DNA from: Sphaerisporangium fuscum
GTDB taxonomy: Bacteria > Actinomycetota > Actinomycetes > Streptosporangiales > Streptosporangiaceae
Assembly (NCBI RefSeq): GCF_018531465.1
Contig: NZ_JAHDTF010000008.1
Span: 234,825-298,824 of the forward strand
DNA length: 64,000 bases
Direction of reading: 5' to 3'
The translations under genes and the position numbers were made by a program. A model generated the notes under the pieces. That model did not search any database. It saw only the letters and a program-made list of their open reading frames with translations, and had not been told where the DNA came from. Positions 35,858-44,775 of the stretch are shown here, in pieces. Each line of letters starts with the position of its first letter. Within the stretch, counting starts at the first letter, position 1.

Positions 35858-36460
35858 TCACTCGCCTTCCAGGTCCTCCGGCACGGGCGGACCGGGGCCG
35901 TCGTCGGGCAGGACGACCAGGCGGACGGCCATCTGGCGTGAGCCCGGCGGGTGGTCGCCCGGCTCGGTCGCGTACTTGCGCAGCAGCGCGTAGTACTCCT
36001 CGGCGAACGCCGCCACCTGCTCCTTGGTCATCCGGAGTCCGGCGCGGAAGATGTGATTCCAGCCCTCCGACCTGTCGTAGCCGGCGTACGCCCGCACGAC
36101 GAGGTTCAGGTCGTGCGTCAGCTTGAGGGCGCCGATCTTCGTTGCGGCCTCGCGCTCGTCGTCCGTCATCTCCAGTCCCGGGGGCGTGAAGATGTCGGTC
36201 ATCAGCGACCTCCACCAGCGCTCGCGACCGGTGGAGCGCTCCGCGATCTCGGCGATCAGCTTCAGGTCGGCGAGTTTGCGCAGGTGGTAGCTGGTGGTGC
36301 CGGTGCTCTCGCCGAGCGCCTTGGCGACGCTGGTGGAGTTCGCCTCGCCGTGCTCGCCGAGGTAGCTCAGGATGTCGCGGCGCACGGGGTTGGACAGTGC
36401 CTTGTAGAAGGCCTTGAGCTCCGGACCTGTGAGAACTCTCGTCTCGGAACGCTCGACCAT
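35858..36460 (-). CDS. ArsR-like (HTH_20) transcriptional regulator
   Basis: 200 aa from ATG at 36460. The winged helix-turn-helix reads FYKALSNPVRRDILSYLGEHGEANSTSVAKALGESTGTTSYHLRKLADLKLI (about 15-70). A second helical half (about 90-175) with WNHIFRAGLRMTKEQVAAFAEEYYALLRKY resembles the effector domain of HTH_20/PadR-like regulators. No metal-binding Cys motif, so it is not a classic metal sensor. Two palindromes in its promoter suggest autoregulation and control of the divergent small membrane protein. Confidence 0.85.
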   Translation of the reverse strand: MVERSETRVLTGPELKAFYKALSNPVRRDILSYLGEHGEANSTSVAKALGESTGTTSYHLRKLADLKLIAEIAERSTGRERWWRSLMTDIFTPPGLEMTDDEREAATKIGALKLTHDLNLVVRAYAGYDRSEGWNHIFRAGLRMTKEQVAAFAEEYYALLRKYATEPGDHPPGSRQMAVRLVVLPDDGPGPPVPEDLEGE

Positions 36461-36472
36461 GCCGACCAGCCT

Positions 36473-36493
36473 ACTGCAGAGAACCTCTGCAGT
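36473..36493. promoter_or_regulatory. operator 1 of the ArsR-like regulator
   Basis: ACTGCAGAG and CTCTGCAGT form a perfect 9-base inverted repeat around AAC. It starts 13 bases upstream of the regulator's start codon. It shares TGCAGAG-N3-CTCTGCA with the second site. Confidence 0.75.
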
Positions 36494-36508
36494 CATCACC
36501 GAAATTAT

Positions 36509-36527
36509 TTGCAGAGCTTCTCTGCAA
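36509..36527. promoter_or_regulatory. operator 2 of the ArsR-like regulator
   Basis: TTGCAGAG and CTCTGCAA form a perfect 8-base inverted repeat around CTT. Its centre is 35 bases from that of operator 1. It lies just upstream of the divergent membrane protein gene, so bound repressor could silence both directions. Confidence 0.75.
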
Positions 36528-36568
36528 TGGCTACCGTGGAGGGGAAGGCGCCGGACCAAGGGGTGGAG

Positions 36569-37000
36569 ATGCGCGAAAAGGTGATCGGATGCCGGCTTCC
36601 GGTTCCCAAAGATCCCGGCGGGACCTGGATCTCCGGCGCCCGCCCGGAACAGTCCACCGTCCCCTCCCGGCCCGCCGCCGTGCCCCTGGGGGTCGGCGTC
36701 CCGTCCCGGGCGCCCGGGGAGACCGGCGGCCCCGACGTTCTGGACTCCCGCCTCCGGGACGAGATCGACGACCAGGTCGCCGAGGCGTTCGACGCCTACC
36801 TGGCCGACCGCCTGGCCGAACCCGGCCCGCTGCGTTCGGCCCTGGCCGCCCGGAGCGGCGCCAAGGTCGTCCTGGCCACCGTCGCACTCGGCGCCCTCGC
36901 CACGGCACTGGCACCCGGGGGAGTGACCGTCGTCTGCTGGATCTGGGGCGCCATCACCGTCATCGACCTCGCCTGGCTCCTGTCCCCCCGCCGCCGTTGA
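36569..37000 (+). CDS. small membrane protein controlled by the ArsR-like operators
   Basis: 143 aa from ATG at 36569 with GGTGGAG before it; an ATG at 36527 would overlap operator 2 and lacks a ribosome site. The first 85 residues are polar and Pro-rich. Then DEIDDQVAEAFDAYLADRLAEPG leads to two membrane helices (KVVLATVALGALATALAP and VTVVCWIWGAITVIDLAWLL). I do not recognise the family. It resembles the arrangement of short membrane proteins with HAAS-type partners of PadR/ArsR regulators. Confidence 0.6.
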   Translation: MREKVIGCRLPVPKDPGGTWISGARPEQSTVPSRPAAVPLGVGVPSRAPGETGGPDVLDSRLRDEIDDQVAEAFDAYLADRLAEPGPLRSALAARSGAKVVLATVALGALATALAPGGVTVVCWIWGAITVIDLAWLLSPRRR

Positions 37001-37052
37001 CTTTCTCGCAGATGGCGTAGCGCGGTGAGACACGTAGGGCTACATTCGATGT

Positions 37053-37334
37053 ATGAAGATAATCACCCAACGTGAGTTCCGTAATAATTCCGCGGCCGTG
37101 ATGGACGCCGTTGAAGCTGGTGAGGTCTACCACATCACCCGCAACGGTGTGGAAGTCGCCGAATTGCGTCCGCTGGCACGTAAGAGACGTCTGACGGCTG
37201 AGGAACTCGTGGCTCGGCACCGGCGGCTGCCTGTGGTCGATTACGAGCGAATGAGGCGAGAGGCCGAGGAGTTCTTCGGCAGTGACGAGCGAGTGGGTGA
37301 AGACGACGATCCGTGGGAGCGTCGCCGTGGCTGA
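37053..37334 (+). CDS. Phd/YefM-family antitoxin
   Basis: 93 aa. The Phd fold is clear in the first half ([41 protein letters not shown]). The charged second half ([31 protein letters not shown]) would wrap the toxin. The region is less GC-rich than neighbours. The toxin gene overlaps its end by 8 bases. Confidence 0.88.
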   Translation: MKIITQREFRNNSAAVMDAVEAGEVYHITRNGVEVAELRPLARKRRLTAEELVARHRRLPVVDYERMRREAEEFFGSDERVGEDDDPWERRRG

Positions 37335-37731
37335 GCGTGCCGATGTGGGAGTCCTGGACACCTGCACGTACATCGACCTCGCTCTGATCGATCCAGTGCG
37401 GTTGCCTGTCATTCCTGAGATCACCGCTATCACGCTGGCGGAGCTTCATCAGGGCGTCGCCATGGCGAAGGACGCGGAGAGCAGGGCCGCCCGCATGGAG
37501 AAGCTTGGGGCGGCGGTCACCGACTTCGAGCCGCTTCCTTTCGATTCCGACGCAGCCGCGCGCTATGGCACCCTGGTGGCCCTGACGATCGCGGCTGGGC
37601 GAGATCCTCGTCCTCGTAAGCTCGATTTGATGATCGCGGCGGTAGCGTCCACCCGCGGCCTGCCGCTCTTCACGCGTAACGGCGCCGACTTCAAGGGACT
37701 GCACAGCTCGCTCACCGTGGTTACCGTGTGA
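37327..37731 (+). CDS. vapC: PIN-domain toxin (VapC type)
   Basis: 134 aa from GTG at 37327. Conserved PIN acidic residues are present: Asp11 in [12 protein letters not shown], Glu39 in ITLAELHQG, Asp100 in [10 protein letters not shown] and the FTRNGADF motif. The protein is complete and probably an active Mg-dependent RNase held in check by the Phd-like antitoxin. Confidence 0.88.
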   Translation: MAERADVGVLDTCTYIDLALIDPVRLPVIPEITAITLAELHQGVAMAKDAESRAARMEKLGAAVTDFEPLPFDSDAAARYGTLVALTIAAGRDPRPRKLDLMIAAVASTRGLPLFTRNGADFKGLHSSLTVVTV

Positions 37732-37803
37732 CGGCGCCCCCAACATGGGTGACGAGGCCCTTCCGGTCAGAACCAACCGTTGCTCCGGGGCGTCCGACAA
37801 CAT

Positions 37804-38274
37804 GTGAAGCACAGATCATTTGGACGTGCGAGCGGCTGGCTGGCCGTGTTCGTCTTCGGCGTTCCCGCGCTGTTCCTGCCCGTGATGATCGTGGTGCTGG
37901 CCCCGGGCGGCGTCCTCCGGTTCGTCCTGCCGTACGGCCTGCTCCTGGTGGCCGCCTACCTCGCGGGCCTGATCGTGCTCCTGATGGTCCGCGTGCGGGC
38001 CCTGCCCGACTGGCTGCGGGCGCTGGTCGCCGTGGCCGTGGTCTACCTGGCCGCGCTCGTCACCCCCTCGACCGCCCTGATGGCGAGCTACCCGATTCAC
38101 GTGCTGAGATGCGGCGGGCTGCCCGTCGTCACGACCGACTTCGCCTCCCCCATGACCTACTCCATCCCCAGGGACGACGACTACGGCATCACGCCGCTGG
38201 AATCCCACCTCTTCTGCACCGAGAACGAGGCCAGAGTCGCCGGCTACGACAGGAACACGTCCACGGACTCGTGA
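37804..38274 (+). CDS. membrane protein of unknown function
   Basis: 156 aa from GTG at 37804. Three membrane helices (SGWLAVFVFGVPALFLPVMIVV, VLPYGLLLVAAYLAGLIVLLM, ALVAVAVVYLAALV) are followed by an outer C-terminal tail of about 60 residues with Cys residues (VLRCGGLPVV, HLFCTENEARV) that could pair. I do not recognise the family. A TTG start 24 bases upstream is possible. A strong bidirectional hairpin follows. Confidence 0.6.
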   Translation: MKHRSFGRASGWLAVFVFGVPALFLPVMIVVLAPGGVLRFVLPYGLLLVAAYLAGLIVLLMVRVRALPDWLRALVAVAVVYLAALVTPSTALMASYPIHVLRCGGLPVVTTDFASPMTYSIPRDDDYGITPLESHLFCTENEARVAGYDRNTSTDS

Positions 38275-38304
38275 AGGGCGGCACGGAACGGGAACCCCTG
38301 GATG

Positions 38305-38340
38305 CCGAACGCCGCCTCCGGGGGCCGGGGCGGCGTTCGG
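38305..38340. terminator. bidirectional terminator
   Basis: CCGAACGCCGCC and GGCGGCGTTCGG form a perfect 12-base stem with a 12-base loop between two convergent genes (ends at 38274 and 38355). There is no U tract, which is common in actinobacterial terminators. Confidence 0.7.
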
Positions 38341-38354
38341 TAAGGCCGCCTGGA

Positions 38355-38585
38355 TCAGTTGTGCATGAGGGCGTAACCCATGGGGCGGTAGATGAGGCCG
38401 CAGTAGTAGCCGGCCGGGGCCGTCTTGAGGTCGATCTGGCACTGCCGCGCGCCCGTCGCCGTGTACGGGTACTCCTTGACGATCGTCACGGCGGAGGACG
38501 GGCCCGCGGTGAGGACGACGCCGGCGGCGGCCGTGGCGGCGACGACGGCGAGACCTGCGGACATGCGCTTGAGACCGTTCTTCAT
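38355..38585 (-). CDS. small secreted protein
   Basis: 76 aa; ATG with GGAGGG 6 bases upstream. A signal peptide ends near GPSSA (residue 33), giving a mature peptide of about 43 residues: EYPYTATGARQCQIDLKTAPAG and YYCGLIYRPMGYAL. The two Cys could form one disulphide. Small Tyr-rich exported peptides of this kind are common in actinomycetes and uncharacterised. Confidence 0.75.
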   Translation of the reverse strand: MKNGLKRMSAGLAVVAATAAAGVVLTAGPSSAVTIVKEYPYTATGARQCQIDLKTAPAGYYCGLIYRPMGYALMHN

Positions 38586-38789
38586 GTGAGCCCTCCGGTG
38601 AATCGCTCGATCTCGCGAATGATCATTACACGGCCGTCGCAGGCCGTTCCAGATCATCCGTACACCAAGATCATGTGGTGAATCTCCCATTTCGGGACGG
38701 TCCCAAACCCCGTACACTCCGCGCCCTCGCCGGATGTTCCTCCGTGACCGGGCCTGACGCCGACCGGCCAGCGGCGCTCCCGTCCTACC

Positions 38790-39839
38790 TCACCCGGCCG
38801 GCTGACCGGAGGGGCGGCCGAGTTCGGCGTGGAACAGCCGCATGACGTTTCCGCCGAGGATCTTGCGGATGTCGTCCTCGGCCACGCCCCGCTTGAGCAG
38901 TTGCTCGGTGACCAGTGGCATGCCGCTCGGCCCGTCGAGCCCGGGGATGGCGCCCCGGGTGTCGAGGCCGGTGGTGTCCTCCGTCTCGCAGGGCGGCGTG
39001 AGGTCGTCCATGACCTCGCGGATGAAGTCGGGCCCGAGGCCCACGTGGTCGATCCCGGCGACCTCCGCCACGTGCAGGATGTGGTCGGCCAGCCGCTCCA
39101 CCGTGTACCCCTCCGGATCGTCCGACAGGAACGCCGCCAGGAAGTTCACGCACACCACGCCCCCGTTCGCCGCGACCGCCCGCAACTGGTCGTCGGTGAG
39201 GTTGCGGTGATGGTCGCGCAGCGCGCGGGCAGAGGAGTGCGTCGCGATGACCGGCCGGGTGGCGATCTCCAGCACGTGCGCCACCCCGGACGCGCCGAGG
39301 TGCGAGATGTCGAAGATCATCCCAAGCCGTTCCATCTCCCGCAGCGCCTCGACGCCCGGCGACGTCAGGCGGCTGCCGGTATCGTCCTCCCCGCTGCCGT
39401 CGGCGAGCGGCGTACGGCCCCAGTGCGCGATGGAGCCGACGCGGACGCCGAGGCGGAACAGGGTGGGGATGAGCTCCACGCTCGCGTCGACGCCGGGCAT
39501 GCTCTCCAGGGCCAGGACCAGGGCGATCTTTCCGGCGGCGACCGCCTCGTCGATCTGCCGGGCGTCCAGGCAGATGCTCACCTCGTCCGGGTTGCCCTCG
39601 GCCAGCACGTGGGCGCACTCGATCATCCGCAGCGTCTGCCGGAGGGCGCCCTCGGGCCGGAAGTTGTGGTCGATGAAGACGGGCAGGACCTGCACGTCGA
39701 CCCCACCCTCACGCAGCTGCGGCAGCCAGCGCTCCCGGAAGAACGACGCCCACTTCTGCGGCGGCCGCGCCGACACGGCCATCAGAAGGTCGTTGTGGGT
39801 GTCCGCCACGATCGCGTCCCGATGCAGGTCTTCGAACAC
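38790..39839 (-). CDS. membrane-dipeptidase family (M19) peptidase
   Basis: 349 aa. The M19 zinc ligands are recognisable: VADTHNDLL near the N-terminus, LALESMPG with the bridging Glu, FDISHLGASG and ATHSSARALRDHHRNL with His residues, and IDHVGLGPDF with the catalytic-site Asp. The family hydrolyses dipeptides, often with D-residues. No signal peptide, so this is a cytoplasmic bacterial type. Downstream of the flavin monooxygenase on the same strand, 63 bases apart. Confidence 0.92.
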   Translation of the reverse strand: MFEDLHRDAIVADTHNDLLMAVSARPPQKWASFFRERWLPQLREGGVDVQVLPVFIDHNFRPEGALRQTLRMIECAHVLAEGNPDEVSICLDARQIDEAVAAGKIALVLALESMPGVDASVELIPTLFRLGVRVGSIAHWGRTPLADGSGEDDTGSRLTSPGVEALREMERLGMIFDISHLGASGVAHVLEIATRPVIATHSSARALRDHHRNLTDDQLRAVAANGGVVCVNFLAAFLSDDPEGYTVERLADHILHVAEVAGIDHVGLGPDFIREVMDDLTPPCETEDTTGLDTRGAIPGLDGPSGMPLVTEQLLKRGVAEDDIRKILGGNVMRLFHAELGRPSGQPAG

Positions 39840-39902
39840 TGTGACTCCTCTCGTCCGATCCGACCGTATACGCGGCGGACGGCGGACGGGGGGCGCGGCA
39901 GG

Positions 39903-41345
39903 TCAGCCGAAGCGGTACGCGTCCGGGCGCGGGGCGCGGGTGATGCGGCGGTAGAGCGTGGTCGGGCCCGGCCAGTTGTTGGTCACCCGCCCCGCGGCGT
40001 TCTTGTACCAGCTGTGGCAGCTCGCCTGCCAGACCGTGCGGGCCATCGCCCGGTCGAGGGCCCGGCGCCAGCCGTCCAGGGCCGCCTGCCGGACCTCCAT
40101 CGGGCCCCGCGCGGACAACAGGGGCAGACAGCCCATGATGTACCGGACCTGCGCCTCGATCATCAGGATGATCGAGTTGTGGCCGAGGTTGGTGTTCGGG
40201 CCGTACAGCAGGAAGAGGTTCGGGAAGTGGGGAACGGCCACCCCCAGGTAGGCCTCGGCGCCGTCCTTCCAGATCTCGTGCAGCCGGCGGCCCGCGCGCC
40301 CGGTGATCTCGATCGGGGCGAGGAAGTCGGTGGTGTGGAAGCCCGTGGCGTAGATGAGGGTGTCGGCCTCGCGGGTGACGCCGTCCGCCGTCTCGACGCC
40401 CTTGGGGACGAGGCGGGCGATCGGGTCGGTGACGAGCTCGACGTTCGGCCTGGTGAGCGCCGGATAGAAGTCGCTGTCGATCACGATGCGCTTGCAGCCG
40501 ATGGGGTAGGCGGGCGTGAGCTTGGCCCGGAGTCCGGGGTCGCCGACCTGCTGCCTGAGGTGCTCCTGGGCGCGCCGGGTGACCATGCGCCGGCTCCAGC
40601 CGCCGACCAGCACGGGATAGACCAGGCCCTCGATCACCCGGTAGATGCGCTCGCGGTTGGCGGCCTGCAGGAACGGCACGTACCGGAACGCCAGCCGCTC
40701 ACTGCGCCCGTACTCGCCGTTGACCTTGGGGATCACCCAGCTCGGCGTGCGCTGGTAGACGTCCAGGTGATCGACGACGGGGGCGACGCGGGGGATGATC
40801 TGCGCCGCCGACGACCCGTTGCCGATCACCGCGACCCGCCGTCCGGTGAGCTCGTGCCCGTGGTTCCAGCGGGCGGAGTGGAAGGCGGTGCCCTCGTAGG
40901 CGTCCACGCCGGGGATGTCGGGCAGGCGCGGCCGGTTGAGCTGCCCGACACCGGAGACGACCACGTCGAACAGCTCCTCGCCGCCGTCGGACGTCGTCAG
41001 CCGCCAGCGGTTCACGCTCTCGTCGAACGCCGCGGCGGTCACCTCGGTGTTCAGCCGCAGGTGGGGACGCAGGCCGTACTTGTCGGCGCACCCTTCGAGG
41101 TAGGCCAGGATCTCCCGCTGGGCGGGGAAGCGGCGCGTCCAGTCGTGACGCTGCTCGAAGGAGTAGGAGTACAGGTGGGAGGGCACGTCGCAGGCGGCCC
41201 CGGGATAGGTGTTGGCACGCCAGGTGCCGCCGACGCCGCCGGCCTTCTCGAAGATCGTGTACGACGTGATGCCGGCCTTCTGGAGCTGGATCCCCATGCA
41301 CAGCCCACCGAAGCCCGCCCCTATGATCGCCACCGACGGTGCCAT
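39903..41345 (-). CDS. flavin-containing monooxygenase (Baeyer-Villiger type)
   Basis: 480 aa. FAD site GAGFGGLCMGIQL (9-21); second dinucleotide (NADPH) site VAVIGNGSSAAQI; Baeyer-Villiger fingerprint GTAFHSARWNH between them (FxGxxxHxxxW-like). LIYATGFHTTDF is the ATG motif of FMO/BVMO enzymes, and LFLLYGPNTNLGHNS matches actinobacterial members. It oxygenates ketones or heteroatoms using NADPH and oxygen; the substrate is unknown. Transcribed divergently from the Nif3-like gene. Confidence 0.92.
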   Translation of the reverse strand: MAPSVAIIGAGFGGLCMGIQLQKAGITSYTIFEKAGGVGGTWRANTYPGAACDVPSHLYSYSFEQRHDWTRRFPAQREILAYLEGCADKYGLRPHLRLNTEVTAAAFDESVNRWRLTTSDGGEELFDVVVSGVGQLNRPRLPDIPGVDAYEGTAFHSARWNHGHELTGRRVAVIGNGSSAAQIIPRVAPVVDHLDVYQRTPSWVIPKVNGEYGRSERLAFRYVPFLQAANRERIYRVIEGLVYPVLVGGWSRRMVTRRAQEHLRQQVGDPGLRAKLTPAYPIGCKRIVIDSDFYPALTRPNVELVTDPIARLVPKGVETADGVTREADTLIYATGFHTTDFLAPIEITGRAGRRLHEIWKDGAEAYLGVAVPHFPNLFLLYGPNTNLGHNSIILMIEAQVRYIMGCLPLLSARGPMEVRQAALDGWRRALDRAMARTVWQASCHSWYKNAAGRVTNNWPGPTTLYRRITRAPRPDAYRFG

Positions 41346-41405
41346 TCGACAGCCCTCCAGGTGTCAGGACATGCTCACGTTAAGTCGTGCCGGTAGTCTG
41401 CGCAC

Positions 41406-42251
41406 GTGTCCGCAGCAGCGTTGACCGCGATAATCGCGGAACTTGAGTCCACGTATGACCCCGCTTGGGCGGAGCCCTGGGACGCTGTGGGGCTGGTTTG
41501 CGGAGATCCGGCGCAATCCGTACGCAGGATCCTGTTCGCCGTCGACCCGGTCGCGACCGTCGCCGACGAGGCGCTGGCCTGGGGCGCCGACCTGATCGTC
41601 ACCCACCACCCGCTCTACCTGCGCGGGACGACCACGGTGGCGGCGACCACCGCCAAGGGCGCGCTGGTCCACCGGCTGATCAGGAACGACGTCGCCCTCT
41701 TCACCGCGCACACCAACGCCGACGTCGCCGACCCGGGCGTCTCCGACGCGCTCGCCCGGGCCGTCGGGCTCACCGGCGACCTGCGCCCGCTGCGGCCGTC
41801 CCCCGACGACCCCGCGCGGGGCCTCGGCCGTGTGGGGGTGCTGGAGGAGCCGATGACGCTGCGGGACTTCGCCGCCCAGGCCGCCCGCGGGCTGCCGCGC
41901 ACCGCGTGGGGCCTGCGCGTCGCCGGAGACCCCTCCCGGCCGGTCCGCAGGGTCGCGGTCAGCGGCGGCGCCGGTGATTCTCTGCTCGGCGCCGCCATCG
42001 ACGCCGACGTCTTCCTCACCGCCGACCTCCGGCACCACCCGGCCAGCGAGTTCACCGAGGCCGGGGCGTTCTCCGGGGGCGGGCCGGCGCTGATCGACGC
42101 CGCCCACTGGGCCACCGAATGGCCCTGGCTGCCGCAGGCGGCCGCCCTTCTCGCGTCCGGGTTGGCCGCGCAGGGGATTAGTGTTGAGACGCGCGTCTCC
42201 GAGACGGTCACGGACGCCTGGACGACAACAGCACAGTGCGAGGAAAAGTGA
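41406..42251 (+). CDS. Nif3-like dinuclear metal centre protein
   Basis: 281 aa, GTG start. The family signature is EPWDAVGLVCGDP near the N-terminus, then ADLIVTHHPLYLRG with the metal-binding His pair, FTAHTNADVA and, late, DVFLTADLRHHPASEF and DAAHWATEWPWLP with further ligands. Members form hexameric rings of unknown function (GTP cyclohydrolase I type 2/NIF3; the M. tuberculosis homologue is Rv2230c). The next gene starts within its stop codon. Confidence 0.92.
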   Translation: MSAAALTAIIAELESTYDPAWAEPWDAVGLVCGDPAQSVRRILFAVDPVATVADEALAWGADLIVTHHPLYLRGTTTVAATTAKGALVHRLIRNDVALFTAHTNADVADPGVSDALARAVGLTGDLRPLRPSPDDPARGLGRVGVLEEPMTLRDFAAQAARGLPRTAWGLRVAGDPSRPVRRVAVSGGAGDSLLGAAIDADVFLTADLRHHPASEFTEAGAFSGGGPALIDAAHWATEWPWLPQAAALLASGLAAQGISVETRVSETVTDAWTTTAQCEEK

Positions 42252-42988
42252 AAGCAGCCCCGGAAGCACAGAAGCGCCTCCTCGAGCTCGCCGAGCTCGA
42301 CGCGGTCCTCGACCGGCTGGCGCACCGCCGCCGTACGCTGCCCGAGCTCGCGGAGATCGAGGAGCGTACGGCCAAGCTCGCCCGCCTCGCCACCGAGATC
42401 ATCGGCGCGGAGACCGAGGCCGGCGACCTCGCCCGGGAGCAGGCCAAGGCCGAGTCCGACGTCGACGCGGTGCGCGTGCGCGCCGAGCGCGACCAGAAGC
42501 GCCTCGACTCCGGACAGGTCTCCTCACCGCGCGACCTGTCCAACCTCCAGTCGGAGATCGCCTCGCTCCACCGCCGCCAGGCCGACCTCGAGGACGTCGT
42601 CCTTGAGATCATGGAGCGCCGGGAGGCCGCCGACGCCAGGGTCGCCCAGCTGGGCGCCGAGCGCGCCGAGATCGGCGCGGGCCTGTCCACCCTGGAGGAG
42701 AAGCGCGACTCCGCCCTCGGCGAGATCGACAAGGAGGCCGAGGAGACCAAGGGCCGGCGCGGCGGCATCGCCTCCGACATCCCCGCCGACCTGCTCGCCC
42801 TGTACGAGAAGCTCCGCGGGCAGTACGGCGTGGGCGCCGCCATGCTGCACGGCGGGCGGTGCCAGGGCTGCAAGGTCTCCCTCTCGATCGCCGACCTCAG
42901 CCGCATCCGCGCCGCCGCCCACGACGAGGTGCTGCGCTGCGAGGAGTGCCGCCGCATCCTCGTCCGCACCGCCGAGTCGGGGCTGTGA
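42248..42988 (+). CDS. coiled-coil zinc-ribbon protein (CT398/Rv2229c type)
   Basis: 246 aa from GTG at 42248, which overlaps the previous stop; AGGAAAA precedes it. Residues about 10-190 are a long charged coiled coil. The C-terminal zinc ribbon has CQGCKVSL and, 30 residues later, CEECRRIL (two CxxC pairs). This three-gene order (Nif3-like, coiled coil/zinc ribbon, RNase H-phosphatase) matches M. tuberculosis Rv2230c-Rv2228c. Probable nucleic-acid or protein scaffold; the exact role is unknown. Confidence 0.9.
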   Translation: MKAAPEAQKRLLELAELDAVLDRLAHRRRTLPELAEIEERTAKLARLATEIIGAETEAGDLAREQAKAESDVDAVRVRAERDQKRLDSGQVSSPRDLSNLQSEIASLHRRQADLEDVVLEIMERREAADARVAQLGAERAEIGAGLSTLEEKRDSALGEIDKEAEETKGRRGGIASDIPADLLALYEKLRGQYGVGAAMLHGGRCQGCKVSLSIADLSRIRAAAHDEVLRCEECRRILVRTAESGL

Positions 42989-44229
42989 ACCTCGTCGTCG
43001 AGGCCGACGGCGGCTCGCGCGGCAACCCCGGCCCCGCCGGGTACGGCGCGGTCGTCAAGGACACCGACGGCCAGGTGCTCGCCGAGGCGGCCGACGCGCT
43101 CGGCGTCACCACCAACAACGTCGCCGAATACCAGGGCCTGATCGCCGGGCTGCGCTCGGCGCTCGCCCTCGGCGGCGAGGGCGCCCCGGTCGAGGTCCGC
43201 ATGGACTCCAAGCTCGTCATCGAGCAGATGGCCGGCCGGTGGAAGATCAAGAACGAAGGGCTGCGTCCCCTCGCGCTCGAAGCCGCCGGCCTGGCCCGGC
43301 GCCTGCGGGTGACCTGGAAGTGGATCCCGCGCGAGCGCAACCGCGACGCCGACCGCCTGGCCAACGAGGCCATGGACGCCGCCGCCAAGGGCGAGCGGTG
43401 GCAGGGCGCCACGCTCCCGGTGGTCACACCCCCGGCCGAGCCCGGCCCTTCCTCCGCCGAGGCCACCGGGCGCGCCACGTCCCCCGGCACCGGCCGTGCC
43501 GAAACCCTCTTCGACGTCACCCCCGGCGCCGGGCAGAGCACGGTCACCGCCGGCGAGCCCGCCGTCCGGTCGGAGGCCGGATCCGGCAGCGGCTGGATGG
43601 GGCCGGCCGCCACGGCGACGTCGCTGCTGCTGCTCCGCCACGGCGAGACGCCGCTGTCGGTCGAGCGCCGATTCTCCGGCACCGGCGCCGACCCCGAGCT
43701 CACTCCCAAGGGCATGGCGCAGGCCGAGGCCGCCGCCGCGCGGCTGTCACGCGAGCCGTACGCCCTCGACGTGATCGTCAGCTCCCCGCTGCGGCGGGCC
43801 CGGCGGACGGCCGAGGCCGTCGCCGCCCGCACCGGCCTGAAGGTCGAGGTGGACGACGGTCTCCGTGAGGTCGACTTCGGCGAGTGGGAGGGCCACACCT
43901 TCACCGAGATCCAGCGCCGCTGGCCCGGCGAGCTGGCCGCCTGGCTCGACGACCCCTCGGTGGCCCCGCCCGGCGGCGAGAGCTTCGACCAGGTGGCGCT
44001 GCGGGTGCGGGCGGCCCGCGACCGGCTGCTGCTCGACCACAAGGGCAAGAACGTCCTGGTCGTCTCGCACGTGTCGCCGATCAAGCTGCTCCTGCGCTTC
44101 GCGCTGCTGGCGCCCCCGGCCGCGCTCTACCGCATGCACCTCGACCTGGCGTCCCTGTCGGCGGTCGACTACTTCGCCGATGGTCCCGAGCTGGTCAGGG
44201 CGTTCAACGACACCGCCCACCTCCGGTGA
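42985..44229 (+). CDS. bifunctional RNase HI / histidine phosphatase
   Basis: 414 aa; GTG start overlaps the previous stop. Residues 1-140 are RNase HI: VVEADGGSRGNPGPAGYGAV, NNVAEYQGLIAGL, EVRMDSKLVIEQM and RNRDADRLANEAMD supply the four acidic residues. A disordered linker (about 145-215) leads to a phosphoglycerate-mutase-like phosphatase with LLLRHGETPLS (catalytic His), SSPLRRARRTAEA, the acid region LREVDFGEWEG and VVSHVSPIKLLL. The M. tuberculosis homologue Rv2228c degrades RNA in RNA/DNA hybrids and dephosphorylates alpha-ribazole-phosphate. Confidence 0.93.
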   Translation: MNLVVEADGGSRGNPGPAGYGAVVKDTDGQVLAEAADALGVTTNNVAEYQGLIAGLRSALALGGEGAPVEVRMDSKLVIEQMAGRWKIKNEGLRPLALEAAGLARRLRVTWKWIPRERNRDADRLANEAMDAAAKGERWQGATLPVVTPPAEPGPSSAEATGRATSPGTGRAETLFDVTPGAGQSTVTAGEPAVRSEAGSGSGWMGPAATATSLLLLRHGETPLSVERRFSGTGADPELTPKGMAQAEAAAARLSREPYALDVIVSSPLRRARRTAEAVAARTGLKVEVDDGLREVDFGEWEGHTFTEIQRRWPGELAAWLDDPSVAPPGGESFDQVALRVRAARDRLLLDHKGKNVLVVSHVSPIKLLLRFALLAPPAALYRMHLDLASLSAVDYFADGPELVRAFNDTAHLR

Positions 44230-44267
44230 TCATGGATCGGTGGCGGCCGCTGATCCGTTAAACTTGG

Positions 44268-44680
44268 GCGACGGCGGACGAGCCGGCCGGGCGGCCGCGT
44301 CGGGGCTTCTCCAAGCCCCGCCGAGGAAGGTCCGGGCTCCACAGGGCAAGGTGGTCGGTAACGCCGACCCGGGGTGACCCGCGGGAAAGTGCCACAGAAA
44401 ACAGACCGCCTCCCCGTCCAGGGGAGGTAAGGGTGAAACGGTGGTGTAAGAGACCACCAGCGCCCACGGTGACGTGGGCGGCTCGGTAAACCCCACCTGG
44501 AGCAAGGTCAAGAAGGGGCCTTCCACGGAAGGCCCCGCGCGCGACGTTCGAGGGTGACCCGCCCGAGCCGCGCGGGTAGACCGCTTGAGGCCGCCGGCAA
44601 CGGCGGTCCTAGATGGATGGTCGCCCCTTTGCGCAAGCAGAGGACAGAACCCGGCCTACAGGCCGACTCGTCCGCCCCCG
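44268..44680 (+). ncRNA. rnpB: RNase P RNA (bacterial type A)
   Basis: Helix P1 pairs GGCGGACGAG (44273-44282) with CTCGTCCGCC (44667-44676). Conserved blocks occur in order: GAGGAAGGTCCGGGCTCC near the 5' end, GCCACAGAAAACAGACCG, GGTAAGGGTGAAACGGTGG, GTAAGAGACCACCAG, GGCTCGGTAAACCCCACC and the 3' pair AGATGGATGG and GACAGAACCCGGCCTACAGG. These are the universally conserved cores of the ribozyme that matures tRNA 5' ends. The exact ends are set from P1 and may be off by a few bases. Confidence 0.95.
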
Positions 44681-44775
44681 CTCGCTTGACCGGCGTGGTT
44701 CCCCACCTTCCGGAGGTCAGGGCACTTTCAGGGCACACGGAGGGCATGAGCCCCAGGACGCCGCCCCGTTCCAGG

